In this document: positions 17,154-25,918 of the stretch, piece by piece
Position numbering within the stretch: the stretch's first letter is position 1
How the letters are laid out: the number at the start of each line of letters is the position of its first letter
From: Bradyrhizobium huanghuaihaiense
GTDB lineage: Bacteria; Pseudomonadota; Alphaproteobacteria; Rhizobiales; Xanthobacteraceae
Direction: 5' to 3'
Assembly (NCBI RefSeq): GCF_007830635.1
Contig: NZ_VLLA01000019.1
Span: 46,097-110,096 of the forward strand
DNA length: 64,000 nt
Notes under the pieces: model-generated
The model's input: the letters and a program-made list of their open reading frames with translations, nothing else
Databases searched by the model: none
What the model was told of the DNA's origin: nothing
Made by a program: the position numbers and the translations under genes

Positions 17154-18479
17154 CTACCACGGTGTGGTGTTGACTGCCCCTCGCAGCTTCGCCACGTCTG
17201 CCGTGGTCACGGCTGGCGCAGCATTCGACCAGCTTTGGCGAACAAATGTCGCAAGTGCAGCGACCTCATCATCGTTCAGCCGCCAGCCGAAGCCCGGCAT
17301 GACAAGCCGCTCCGGACGCTCGCTTGTGGACGGTATCGCATCGCCGTTGAGGATGAGCGAGATCAAGCCGCCCGGTTGCTTTGCCGTCACCACGGCGTTG
17401 CCGTCGAGGTTGGGGAATACGTTCTTGGCGCCCTTGCCGGTGGCAAAATGACAGGCGTTGCAATTATCAAGATAGAGCCTTGCGCCGAGTCCAAGTTGGG
17501 GAGAGGCGCTGGCCAATTGCTGGGCGGTCGGAGCAGGCGTGCTGCGCGGTGCGCTTGCGTCGGCGATGGGGCGATCCTGCTTGATCGCCTTGAGATAAGA
17601 GACGATCGCCTCCATATCGCTTTTGGGCAGATGCTGCAGCGAATGCTCGACAGCCAGCGCCATCTCGCCCGAAACGCCAGCCGTCTCGTTCCGGCCGCTG
17701 GCAAGCAAGGCGGCCAACTGCTCGTCGCTCCAGCGTTGGGCCGCGCTGTCCCTGGCGCGCAGATCGGGGGCCGGCCAGGCGCCGATGACACCTCCGGTAA
17801 GAAAGTCGGCGGAGCGGGACTCGTAACCCTTCTCGGCGAAAGTCAAGCCGTTGCGCGGGGTGTGGCAGGAGCCGCAATGCGCCAAGGCTTCAACGAGATA
17901 CGCGCCGCGGTCGAGCTTGGCACTACGCATATAAGGCCTGAATCCCGCCGGCGGCAACGAGGCCCAGTCCCAGAGCCGGATGCCCCAACGCTGGTTGAAC
18001 GGAAAGGCAAGACGGGTTTCCGGAACTGACGCTTCCACCGGTGCCAGCTCATTCATGAAGTAGCCGTAGAGTGCACGGACATCCTCTTCCGTCATTTTAC
18101 GATAGCTCGGATAGGGCATGGCCGGATAGAGATGCACGCCATCTCTCCTGAGACCGTCATAGAGGGCGGCGCGAAAGTCATCGAGCGTGTAATTGCCGAT
18201 GCCGGTCTTTCTGTCAGGCGTGATGTTGCTCGCGTAGATTCTGCCGATTGGCGTTTCGACCACGCGCCCACCCGCGAAAGGCTTGCCTCCGGGCGCGGTA
18301 TGGCACGCCGCACAATCGGCCGCGATCGCGACCCGCTCGCCGGCTCCCGCCGGAGGCTCGTAGCCTGCCGGCAAGTTCGTGACCGCTGCGGTGCGATGCA
18401 TCGGCATGAGCATCAGACCAAGGAGTATGACAATTACGAGAACGATGAGCCCGCCAATGATGCGAACAAGCGCTCTCAT
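17154..18479 (-). CDS. Tri-haem cytochrome c subunit of a membrane dehydrogenase
   Basis: This 441-residue protein has an N-terminal hydrophobic anchor (residues about 6-26) and three CxxCH haem sites at about residues 56-60 (CAACH), 202-206 (CGSCH) and 340-344 (CNACH). This is the layout of the cytochrome subunits of gluconate, sorbitol and alcohol dehydrogenases, which pass electrons from a periplasmic flavoprotein to the quinone pool or oxidase. It starts 15 bp after the GMC gene stop and is the last of three co-transcribed subunit genes. Confidence 0.92.
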   Translation of the reverse strand: MRALVRIIGGLIVLVIVILLGLMLMPMHRTAAVTNLPAGYEPPAGAGERVAIAADCAACHTAPGGKPFAGGRVVETPIGRIYASNITPDRKTGIGNYTLDDFRAALYDGLRRDGVHLYPAMPYPSYRKMTEEDVRALYGYFMNELAPVEASVPETRLAFPFNQRWGIRLWDWASLPPAGFRPYMRSAKLDRGAYLVEALAHCGSCHTPRNGLTFAEKGYESRSADFLTGGVIGAWPAPDLRARDSAAQRWSDEQLAALLASGRNETAGVSGEMALAVEHSLQHLPKSDMEAIVSYLKAIKQDRPIADASAPRSTPAPTAQQLASASPQLGLGARLYLDNCNACHFATGKGAKNVFPNLDGNAVVTAKQPGGLISLILNGDAIPSTSERPERLVMPGFGWRLNDDEVAALATFVRQSWSNAAPAVTTADVAKLRGAVNTTPW

Positions 18480-18494
18480 GCCATGCTCCTCGGC

Positions 18495-20267
18495 TCAGGC
18501 CAACGGACGGGGGTTTCTCAGATAGTCGTGTTTGATCGCATGCGCTGACCAGTAGGCTAGAGCGCCGACGGTACCCGTGGGATTGTATTGCAGGTTCTGG
18601 GGGAAGGCGCTGGCGCCCATTACGAACACGTTGTGGACATCCCAAGTTTGGAGATAGCGGTTCACCGCGCTCTTCGTTGGGTCGATACCCATGATTGCGC
18701 CGCCGACCGTATGGGTTGTTTGGTAGGGACGGACATCGTAATGCGAACTGTCTCCTTTATACCCGGACACCCAGCTCGTTGGATTCAGAAATTTCGCGAT
18801 GGACTCGACCTTGGAGCGCATGAACTGGGTCATACGAATGTCATTTGGCTTCCAGTCGAATGTCATACGCAGCATGGGCTGACCGTGCTTGTTGCGATAG
18901 GTCGGATCGAGATCGAGGTAACAGTCCCGATAGGACATGTTCGAGCCATGCGAGCCAATGCTCATGGAGTGGCCATACCAATCCCTGATACCCTTTTTCC
19001 AGCCTGCCCCCCAGGTCGGCGTACCAGACGGTAGCGCCATCGAGCGAATTGGCTGGCCGTTGAACTGACCGCTGGATATATAGCTGCCACCAATGAACCC
19101 TTCTTTTCCGAAGTCGATCTGACCTACGGAGAAGTTGTCAATCACCATCGCGCTCGAGCCCGCACCCACGAACGGATTGAAATTCAAATCTTTGAAAAAT
19201 AGGCTGGTACCGCCTGTCATTTGGTAAGCATAGTTCTTGCCCACGACACCTTCTCCGGTTTCCGCCACATACGGCCTGCCGATCCCCGACAGCAGCAGAA
19301 GGTGTACGTTGTGGAACTGATAGGCTGCCAGAATGACGAGATCGGCGGGTTGGAAGATCTCCTCTCCTTTCTCGTCAATGTAGGTCACTCCGGTCGCCGT
19401 CCTCCTGTCCGACGCGAGTTCGACGCGTAATACTTCTGAACGCGTCTGGTAGCTGAAGTTCGACTTGCGCTTTAACGCGCCGAGAATGCAGGTCTGCGGC
19501 GAAGACTTCGAGTAGCCGATACAACCGAAGCGCTCGCAAAATCCGCAGAAATTACACGGTCCGAGCTGCATTCCATATTCGTTGGTGTAGGCATCGGAGA
19601 GGTTCGCCGCCGGCAGCGGGAACGGGTGATAGCCCATTGCTTTTGCGGCATCGCCAAATATCTTGCCGTTCAAGAGCGTTGGTAGGGGCGGCAACGGATA
19701 GTCGCGTTTGCGCGGCCCCTCGAACGGATTTCCGCCGGCCTGTGTTGATCCGCCGAGATTGCCGGCCCGTCCTGAAATGCCACAGACATACTCGAACCGC
19801 TCAAAGTGGGGTTCAAGCTCCTCGTAGGTCACGCCCCAATCCTCAATGGTCATGCCCGCCGGGATGACACTCGCACCGAACTTCTCCAGGACGTAGGTCT
19901 TCAGCCGGAGCTCTTCCGGCAACGCTCGCCAAGTGTGACCATTCCAATGCACGCCCGCTCCGCCGACACCGTTTCCGGGCAGGAAGCTGCCGAGCGAACG
20001 ATACGGCAGAGCCGTGTCCCGTAGTGAATGACGGATGGTCACGGTTGAGTCGGCGGGCCGCAGCATCAGACCGTGACGAACGCCGTATTTCAGTTCGTCT
20101 ATCATCTTCGGATACGCGAGATTCTGTATCATATCGCGATCCGCGCCGCGCTCGAGCGCAAGTACTTTCAGGCCGGCGTTGGCAAGCTCGATTCCCAGAA
20201 TGGAGCCGGTCCAGCCCAGCCCGACGATAACGACATCCGTCTTTTTCTGTCTGCGCGCCATCGTCAT
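18495..20267 (-). CDS. GMC-type FAD dehydrogenase, large subunit
   Basis: This 590-residue flavoprotein oxidises a sugar, sugar acid or alcohol. The FAD motif GLGWTG is at about residues 16-21, GGAGVHWNGHTWR is a GMC family block, and the C-terminus has the active-site region HNVFVMGASAFPQN followed by NPTGTVGALAYW. A Cys cluster with spacing C-x2-C-x2-C-x4-C (about 238-249) matches the iron-sulfur site of bacterial FAD glucose dehydrogenases. Export probably relies on the Tat signal of the small subunit, since no signal peptide is seen here. The start overlaps the small-subunit stop by four bases. Confidence 0.92.
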   Translation of the reverse strand: MTMARRQKKTDVVIVGLGWTGSILGIELANAGLKVLALERGADRDMIQNLAYPKMIDELKYGVRHGLMLRPADSTVTIRHSLRDTALPYRSLGSFLPGNGVGGAGVHWNGHTWRALPEELRLKTYVLEKFGASVIPAGMTIEDWGVTYEELEPHFERFEYVCGISGRAGNLGGSTQAGGNPFEGPRKRDYPLPPLPTLLNGKIFGDAAKAMGYHPFPLPAANLSDAYTNEYGMQLGPCNFCGFCERFGCIGYSKSSPQTCILGALKRKSNFSYQTRSEVLRVELASDRRTATGVTYIDEKGEEIFQPADLVILAAYQFHNVHLLLLSGIGRPYVAETGEGVVGKNYAYQMTGGTSLFFKDLNFNPFVGAGSSAMVIDNFSVGQIDFGKEGFIGGSYISSGQFNGQPIRSMALPSGTPTWGAGWKKGIRDWYGHSMSIGSHGSNMSYRDCYLDLDPTYRNKHGQPMLRMTFDWKPNDIRMTQFMRSKVESIAKFLNPTSWVSGYKGDSSHYDVRPYQTTHTVGGAIMGIDPTKSAVNRYLQTWDVHNVFVMGASAFPQNLQYNPTGTVGALAYWSAHAIKHDYLRNPRPLA

Positions 20268-20992
20268 CCCCTGTCGCCCGAAATGGAAACGGGGCCGAGC
20301 GGATAAGGAGCGCCCTTGTCGTTTGCCCATTCAAGATACGCACCGCGAGCGCCAGGGAAGCCTATGTATTTCCAGGCGGCCATTCGGTAATTGCCGCCAT
20401 AGATCGGATCCGCGAAGTAACCTTCCTTCGTGTTCTGGAGGAGGAGCACGAAGAAGTCGCGCAGCTCCGCCTTGAGCGGCATTTTCCTTGCCTGCAAATC
20501 TCTGAGAACTTCGTCCTGTAAATCGGGACCAAGCTCCGCAAAGGCCTTACCCTTTTGCTCCGTGCACCATTCGTCGACGAGCGCGATGCTCTGGCGATAG
20601 ATCTGTGCCGGCGTCAAGGGCGATTGAAAGCCGAGCAGGGGATTGGCGCCGGGCTCGTGGGGGCCAAGCATGTACCAGTCCGACGCTTTGCCAAAATCTC
20701 CCGCCATCTGCGTGTCAATGAAGACTGGAACTCGTGCCTCGAGAGCGCCGGGGCCCTCGCCCTCCGATGGGATTAACCGCGCACAGGCCGCACGAATGAA
20801 CGCCCATTCCGTCGTGCTGAAATAGAGAGGCTTATAGCCGTCCAAGAAAGCGTGCGACATTTGCGCTTCACTCGAGCCAAGTGTCGACAGCAACGCGGTG
20901 CCACCAAGCGCTGCTTTCAGCACAGATCGCCGATCTGGGAGGACCGCTGGCACCACAAGCTCGCGCCGCGTTGTAGGAGGTTGGTCAGTCAT
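20264..20992 (-). CDS. Gluconate 2-dehydrogenase subunit 3-like small subunit
   Basis: This 242-residue protein carries a Tat-type signal (DRRSVLKAALGGTALL, residues about 20-36). It matches the small subunit of GMC dehydrogenase complexes, with FSTTEWAFIRAACARLIP and GYFADPIYGGNYRMAAWKYIGFPGA. Such subunits carry the catalytic flavoprotein across the inner membrane. It is the first of three genes encoding the complex. The sugar substrate cannot be deduced. Confidence 0.9.
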   Translation of the reverse strand: MTDQPPTTRRELVVPAVLPDRRSVLKAALGGTALLSTLGSSEAQMSHAFLDGYKPLYFSTTEWAFIRAACARLIPSEGEGPGALEARVPVFIDTQMAGDFGKASDWYMLGPHEPGANPLLGFQSPLTPAQIYRQSIALVDEWCTEQKGKAFAELGPDLQDEVLRDLQARKMPLKAELRDFFVLLLQNTKEGYFADPIYGGNYRMAAWKYIGFPGARGAYLEWANDKGAPYPLGPVSISGDRG

Positions 20993-21195
20993 GTTGTGCA
21001 GCTTTCATGACAACTCGTCGAGCCCGATACGCATTTGGAATTGAGATCCGCAAGCTTGCCCGCTTCAGCGACTCGGCGCCAAAACCTAAGCTCGACGGCA
21101 GCAACCGGCTCCGCCCAGCCCAAGCCAAATGACTGCGCATAACTGGGCGGCCGACCGAACGTAAGAGGACGGTAGCAGATCACTCTGAAGACGGA

Positions 21196-22176
21196 TCAAA
21201 CCACCTGATTGCGAAGCGTCTGTTCACCTCGCCCAAGCCTCGACAGGTTTTCGATCAGAATATCGATCACGTTGTCCTCATAAGCGCATGTTTCGGCCGC
21301 CGTATGAGGCGTGATCAGGACGTTTGGCAATCGCCACAGCGGAGATTCGGGGGGCAGCGGCTCTTCGCGGGTAACGTCAAGCCCCGCGGCCCTCAGCGAT
21401 CGCGACTCCAGGGCAGCGATGAGTGCACCTTCGTCAACCACCTTCCCTCGTGCGACGTTGATCAGATGCGCACTCGGCTTCATGGCACGCAATGCAGATG
21501 CGGTAATGAGATTTTCCGTTTCACTGGTCAGCGGGCAGGTCAGCGCTACGACGTCCGCTCGAGGCAACAACTCAAACAAGCGGCTTTTATCGTACACTTC
21601 ATCGGCCGATTCAGCTCCAACTGACACGTCCTGCTTGACGGCAATCACATTCATGTTGAACGCCTTTGCAATCTTCCCAAGCCGTGATCCGATCCGACCG
21701 TAGCCAACGACCAGAAGGGTTTTACCGGCCAGTTCGTCTTCCCGGCTGTCGAGATCGGAAATCATCCCGCGCCACAACTTTGCGGATTGGTTGTCGCGTC
21801 CTGTATGAACATGGCGTCGGAGGGAGAGCATCAACGCCATGGCATGTTCGGCTACGGCATTCGCATTCGCTCCAGACGCGCTCGCCAGACGAATCCCCCT
21901 CTCCCGTAGGGCTCCCCTGTCGAAGTGATCCGTACCGGAGCTGATCGACTGTATATATTTGAGATTTGGCGCGTCCCTCAGGAGTTCATTTCTCCACATC
22001 ATCGATATTACGACGACGTCCACCTCCGATAGATGCTCCTTCAATTCTTCGACGGATCTCACCTGAAAGCTGGAGATTCCCGTTTTGCGCTCTTCGAACT
22101 TGACATGCATGTGATAAGCGGAATGCGCAAAGCAGACTTTTCGGCCAATTCTTCTGATCGACTTTTCAAGTTCCAT
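21196..22176 (-). CDS. D-isomer-specific 2-hydroxyacid dehydrogenase
   Basis: This 326-residue NAD-dependent enzyme shows the Rossmann motif GYGRIGSRLG near residue 158. The catalytic Arg is at about 243 (NVARGKVVDEG), the Glu at about 272 (DVTREEPLP) and the His at about 291 (ITPHTAAET). It interconverts a 2-oxoacid and a D-2-hydroxyacid. It is the last gene of the NRPS transcript, 52 bp downstream of the SbnB-like gene. It could supply a hydroxyacid building block or recycle a 2-oxoacid by-product such as 2-oxoglutarate, but neither role is shown by the sequence. Confidence 0.87.
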   Translation of the reverse strand: MELEKSIRRIGRKVCFAHSAYHMHVKFEERKTGISSFQVRSVEELKEHLSEVDVVVISMMWRNELLRDAPNLKYIQSISSGTDHFDRGALRERGIRLASASGANANAVAEHAMALMLSLRRHVHTGRDNQSAKLWRGMISDLDSREDELAGKTLLVVGYGRIGSRLGKIAKAFNMNVIAVKQDVSVGAESADEVYDKSRLFELLPRADVVALTCPLTSETENLITASALRAMKPSAHLINVARGKVVDEGALIAALESRSLRAAGLDVTREEPLPPESPLWRLPNVLITPHTAAETCAYEDNVIDILIENLSRLGRGEQTLRNQVV

Positions 22177-22228
22177 TGCCTCTACTCACGTTACCTTGAC
22201 GAACGGGAAGATGGATCGAAGTGCCGGT

Positions 22229-23278
22229 TCAATTGGACGATCCGGCGAAGTCCAACGTGCGAGGAAAAAAGCCGGGGACGAGCCGATCCATTTTGTCACC
22301 AACGCTCGCCTGGTAGATCGCCGCTCCAACGGCCAGATCGAGCACGCCCAACCCAAACGGTGAAAAGAGCCGAGGACGATCCAAATCGGGTCGTAGCACG
22401 CCGGCAAGAATATCGGCCAAGGTCCCCGCGATGAAGTTGCGATGTCGGACGCTCTGCTCCGTTAGATGCACCGAGGTATTTGCCTTGAGGCAATGTTCGA
22501 TATCGTCGACCACATTTTGACAGCTCAGCACGATCTCGGGACTAAGATCTCTGAGAGAAACATGGAGTACGGTGGGGTTGTGCTCGAATAGACCAGGATT
22601 CCCTAGGTATGGCGTCGGGGCAGTCGTAGCAAAGAGCACCAGATCGCTGCCCGCGATCATCGCGGCGTTGTCGGGCTCGAATTCGGCCGTCAAGGTCCAG
22701 GCCGCCTTCATGTGATCCACAAGCGATTTGCCACGCTCGGCATTGAGATCATGCACGCGCATCTCACCGATCTGCCACCCGATCCGCAGCAGGAATTCGC
22801 AGGTCATCCGCGCGATCGGCCCAGCACCGACGACCCCTAGCCGCCGAATTTGTTTCGGAGACGGATGCAGTTGCTCGGCGGCCACTACCGCCGACGCCGC
22901 CGTTCGTGCGGCGCTAATAATCGATCCCTCAAGGCAGGCGAAGGGATAGCCCGTATTGTAGTCGTTGAGAATCAGAACCGCCGAAGCTCGCTGCAGGTCA
23001 CGTTCATGATTGGAAGGATAGCTCGAAATCCATTTGATGCCGGCAATGGGCGATTGCTCTCCGAGGGCCGCAGGGAGCGCGATAATTCGCGCGGTCGGCT
23101 GATCGGGAAATCGCAGGAAGTAACTGTCCGGATTGACCGTGCTCCCCCGACGATGCGCTAGATATGTTGCCCTTACGATCTCGACGAGATTCTCGACGTT
23201 TTCGGCGACGTAGTTGCGGATAAAGTCGCTTCCAACGACGGAGAACGTGGGCTGCGGCTGGATCATGGACGCGTTCAT
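22229..23278 (-). CDS. sbnB: SbnB-like 2,3-diaminopropionate biosynthesis dehydrogenase
   Basis: This 349-residue protein belongs to the ornithine cyclodeaminase/mu-crystallin fold. In the characterised SbnB reaction, N-(2-amino-2-carboxyethyl)-glutamate is oxidised with NAD to give L-2,3-diaminopropionate and 2-oxoglutarate. Visible blocks are GIKWISSYPSNHERDLQRAS, LILNDYNTGYPFACLEGS and the nucleotide site VVGAGPIARMTCEFLL. The ATG at 23278 has GGAGGAGG seven bases upstream; an ATG at 23302 lies before that site. Pairing with an SbnA-like gene in an NRPS operon makes the assignment strong. Confidence 0.88.
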   Translation of the reverse strand: MNASMIQPQPTFSVVGSDFIRNYVAENVENLVEIVRATYLAHRRGSTVNPDSYFLRFPDQPTARIIALPAALGEQSPIAGIKWISSYPSNHERDLQRASAVLILNDYNTGYPFACLEGSIISAARTAASAVVAAEQLHPSPKQIRRLGVVGAGPIARMTCEFLLRIGWQIGEMRVHDLNAERGKSLVDHMKAAWTLTAEFEPDNAAMIAGSDLVLFATTAPTPYLGNPGLFEHNPTVLHVSLRDLSPEIVLSCQNVVDDIEHCLKANTSVHLTEQSVRHRNFIAGTLADILAGVLRPDLDRPRLFSPFGLGVLDLAVGAAIYQASVGDKMDRLVPGFFPRTLDFAGSSN

Positions 23279-23298
23279 CTTCAAGCCTCCTCCGGGAT

Positions 23299-24273
23299 TC
23301 ATGCAATCTTTCGATCAAGATGCGGTTGCTCGAGTTCAGGATAACGTTCTAGGACCCATGAAGAGTCGTAGAGTGTAGAGGTGTAGCGATCTCCGAAGTC
23401 TGGGGAGATCGCGACGATCGTTGAACCAGGAGGGATGCGATCAGCGTATTTTTGGATGCCGGCCATGACAGTTCCACTGGACGCGCCGAGCAAGAAGCCG
23501 TGCTCGCGCTGGAATTGCCAGCAAGCCCGCACGGCGTCGGCTTCCGGGACCATGACCTGGTCGTCCATCAGATCTGCGTCGAAGAGCGGGGGCCGTTGAC
23601 TTGCACCGAGGCCAGGGAGATATCGTCGTTGCGGCTGGTGACCGAAGGTCACTGAGCCGACACTGTCGATTCCAATAATGCGTACATGCGGAGCATGCGC
23701 CCGAAAGTACTCGGCACACCCCATGGCAGTTCCGGAAGTCCCCACGCCGACGAACAAGTAGTCTATGCGAGGACATTTTCGTCGAATGGCGGGACCAGTC
23801 CAGCGGTGGTGCGCCCATTTCGCCGCCGGGTTGGCATACTGGTTCGTCCAAACGCAATTTGGCACCTCGCGCACTATCTTCGCGACGCGAGCGAGTCTCG
23901 TACCAAGAAAGCCGCCATTCGCATCAAGTTCTGTGACTGGTTCGAGAATGCCGCCATGCGCCTCAATCAGGCGACTGGTGTCGGGCGATATGTTGGGATC
24001 ACACACGCATATGAAATGGAAGCTCAGGGAGGCAGACAGCAGACTCAGGGCCAGACCGAGGTTGCCCGACGACGACTCTACGATCGTCGCGCCCGCGCGC
24101 AGCTTTCCGGATCGCTCCAGATCTCCGATCATGGCCAGAGCAGTCTTGAACTTGATCGAGCCGGCCGGGTTCAATCCTTCCAACTTCAGCTGGACGACCA
24201 GTTGAGTTCCCGGCAACGGGAGCTCGTAGAAGACATCATCCTGGATGAGCGACTCGAGTGAAGGAATAGTCAT
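23299..24273 (-). CDS. sbnA: SbnA-like cysteine-synthase-family enzyme (diaminopropionate biosynthesis)
   Basis: This 324-residue PLP enzyme is in the cysteine synthase/CBS fold. The PLP Lys is in NPAGSIKFK (about residue 41), the substrate loop is ESSSGNLG and the phosphate loop GVGTSGTA. In characterised SbnA, O-phosphoserine and glutamate are joined to form the substrate of SbnB. The start at 24273 overlaps the stop of the small upstream gene by four bases, and GGAGGA precedes it. Together with the next gene it should provide L-2,3-diaminopropionate to the NRPS. Confidence 0.88.
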   Translation of the reverse strand: MTIPSLESLIQDDVFYELPLPGTQLVVQLKLEGLNPAGSIKFKTALAMIGDLERSGKLRAGATIVESSSGNLGLALSLLSASLSFHFICVCDPNISPDTSRLIEAHGGILEPVTELDANGGFLGTRLARVAKIVREVPNCVWTNQYANPAAKWAHHRWTGPAIRRKCPRIDYLFVGVGTSGTAMGCAEYFRAHAPHVRIIGIDSVGSVTFGHQPQRRYLPGLGASQRPPLFDADLMDDQVMVPEADAVRACWQFQREHGFLLGASSGTVMAGIQKYADRIPPGSTIVAISPDFGDRYTSTLYDSSWVLERYPELEQPHLDRKIA

Positions 24274-24560
24274 TGCAATGCTCCTCCGCGGCTGACGCAC
24301 GCGACAGCGTTAAGGCCGAACAACCACAGGCTAACCTCACGGAGTTCGCGGAAGGCGATATTGATGAGGCCAGCTCGCGCCGTCGCGTTCATCGCCGGTT
24401 GAGCTTTGAACGAGGATGGAGCTGCGACATGTGAGACTTCGTTCGCAACGGCAGTTGACGCTACATCCCGAGCATCTTCTTCGGTGAAACATCGAAGCCG
24501 GCATGCCCGGTCACGCAACTCGGCACCACTATCCGCAGAATACAGGTCGGCTCGAGTCAT
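24270..24560 (-). CDS. Small unknown protein coupled to the sbnA-like gene
   Basis: The 96-residue product starts at an ATG preceded by AGGAG, and its stop overlaps the sbnA-like start as ATGA, so translational coupling is likely. It is Ala- and Arg-rich with a helical C-terminus (AGLINIAFRELREVSLWLFG). It has no phosphopantetheine Ser motif and is not a carrier protein. I do not recognise it. It may be a pathway accessory or a degraded remnant; the frame also extends to an ATG at 24623 that has no good ribosome binding site. Confidence 0.5.
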   Translation of the reverse strand: MTRADLYSADSGAELRDRACRLRCFTEEDARDVASTAVANEVSHVAAPSSFKAQPAMNATARAGLINIAFRELREVSLWLFGLNAVACVSRGGALQ

Positions 24561-24682
24561 TTCGTCTCCTGCGATAACGGCAATCCGCGCAAGCGAAGCC
24601 GCGACACCATCCTTATGATTCATTCTATGATTGTATTATGGCAGCTTTGCATCCACGCGGCGACCAAAGGAAAATATTCCGC

Positions 24683-24695
24683 GCCTCAGTGAGGC
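24683..24695 (-). terminator. Short hairpin after the MFS gene
   Basis: GCCTC and GAGGC flank a three-base loop, and on the minus strand the stem is followed by GCGGAATATTTT. It lies just downstream of the MFS stop and upstream of the small gene. The stem is only five base pairs, so partial termination is the most that can be proposed. Confidence 0.25.
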
Positions 24696-24706
24696 TTCGG
24701 AAAGAG

Positions 24707-25918
24707 CTAGGTCACGACGGACTCACTTCTATGTTTGCTGGATAGCAGGAGAGCACCCAGGATACCGCACACACCCGCGGCTAGCGCACAGAACACGGGG
24801 ACTCGAACGGCCGATTGATCCGAGATGGCCCACCCCGCCAGCAATGGACCTACCGTCGCAGCCACAGATGACCACGAATAATAGAACGAGATTGAACGCG
24901 CTTTGTTGTTGTCACCGATGGTCGATAACAGTCGCTGCATCAGCGCAGGGTATACAAAGACCTGGGCTATACAGAACGCCAGCCACCCCAGCGCCAACAA
25001 CGCGGAGGAGCTTGCAAGGCCGGCGACGGCCAACCCAAGGCACATCGCGATACACGAAATCATGATAACCCATCTCTGGTCGTGTCGCTTCGCATAGTTG
25101 GAGGCCAAAAGGCTCAGCGAAAACACCGAGATGCCCAGGGCAGCCATCATGTAGCCCCAGATGTTTGGGCTGTACCCCAGCTCGTTGACGATGCGTATTG
25201 GCAACGCGAAGAAGGATAGGCTTTCCGAAATCTCAATGAAGAAGTACAGCGCACAAAGTATCAGGAACTCGTTTCTGGTGCCGCGTTGTGACTTCTCCTC
25301 CAGCACCTGCGCCTGCTTCTGCTCAGGGACAGGGTATTGGCTTCGCAGAAGCACCACCGCAACTGATGCAGCGACCAAACACAGAGCCGCATCCCACATG
25401 AACACCGCAGCCGGCACGATGCTCATGATCATTCCTCCGATCGACGACGCCAACGCGCTCCCGCCGTTAAGCCCCATTACGAACAGCGAGTAAGCGCGCC
25501 CCCGGTCGCTCTCAGCGGTAATCGAAGACAAATGAACGTTATAAGCTGGCCTGAACGCGGTCCTCGCCAATGCCACGGCAACTAGCGCGCCTCCGACAAC
25601 CGCAGCGGTGCCGGAGGTCGCGAGTGTCAGGTAGCCTGCTGCGCAGAGAACATAAGCGGCCGCAAGGGTCTTCCTCGGCCCTCCATAATCAATGACGTAT
25701 CCAATTATGTAAGCTCCCACTATCGCTGCGAGACCTCGCAGCGATATGAGTTGCCCCACAACACTTGCCTCGATGTGTCGATGCGCAGTCAGATACAGCG
25801 AGAGGAACGAATTGCTGGACATTGAAAGCGCATTCAACAGCGCAAAGCCGGCCAATGTGAATACACCGGGGCCCAAGCCGGCATATAGCGCACTACCGCG
25901 TCGCAGTATGCTCTGCAT
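24707..25918 (-). CDS. MFS transporter, probable exporter of the NRPS product
   Basis: This 403-residue inner-membrane protein shows about twelve hydrophobic segments and the MFS loop YVIDYGGPRKTL between helices 2 and 3. The frame opens at 26107 inside the NRPS gene, but homology starts at the ATG at 25918, eight bases after GGAG and overlapping the NRPS end by 26 bp. That overlap places it on the same transcript. Export or self-protection is the usual role of such genes next to NRPSs; the cargo is inferred. Confidence 0.87.
   Translation of the reverse strand: MQSILRRGSALYAGLGPGVFTLAGFALLNALSMSSNSFLSLYLTAHRHIEASVVGQLISLRGLAAIVGAYIIGYVIDYGGPRKTLAAAYVLCAAGYLTLATSGTAAVVGGALVAVALARTAFRPAYNVHLSSITAESDRGRAYSLFVMGLNGGSALASSIGGMIMSIVPAAVFMWDAALCLVAASVAVVLLRSQYPVPEQKQAQVLEEKSQRGTRNEFLILCALYFFIEISESLSFFALPIRIVNELGYSPNIWGYMMAALGISVFSLSLLASNYAKRHDQRWVIMISCIAMCLGLAVAGLASSSALLALGWLAFCIAQVFVYPALMQRLLSTIGDNNKARSISFYYSWSSVAATVGPLLAGWAISDQSAVRVPVFCALAAGVCGILGALLLSSKHRSESVVT

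Noticed and set aside
20989..21183. 64-codon minus-strand frame upstream of the GMC small subunit
   Set aside because: It has no clear ribosome binding site or homology; the gap is better read as the promoter region of the dehydrogenase operon.
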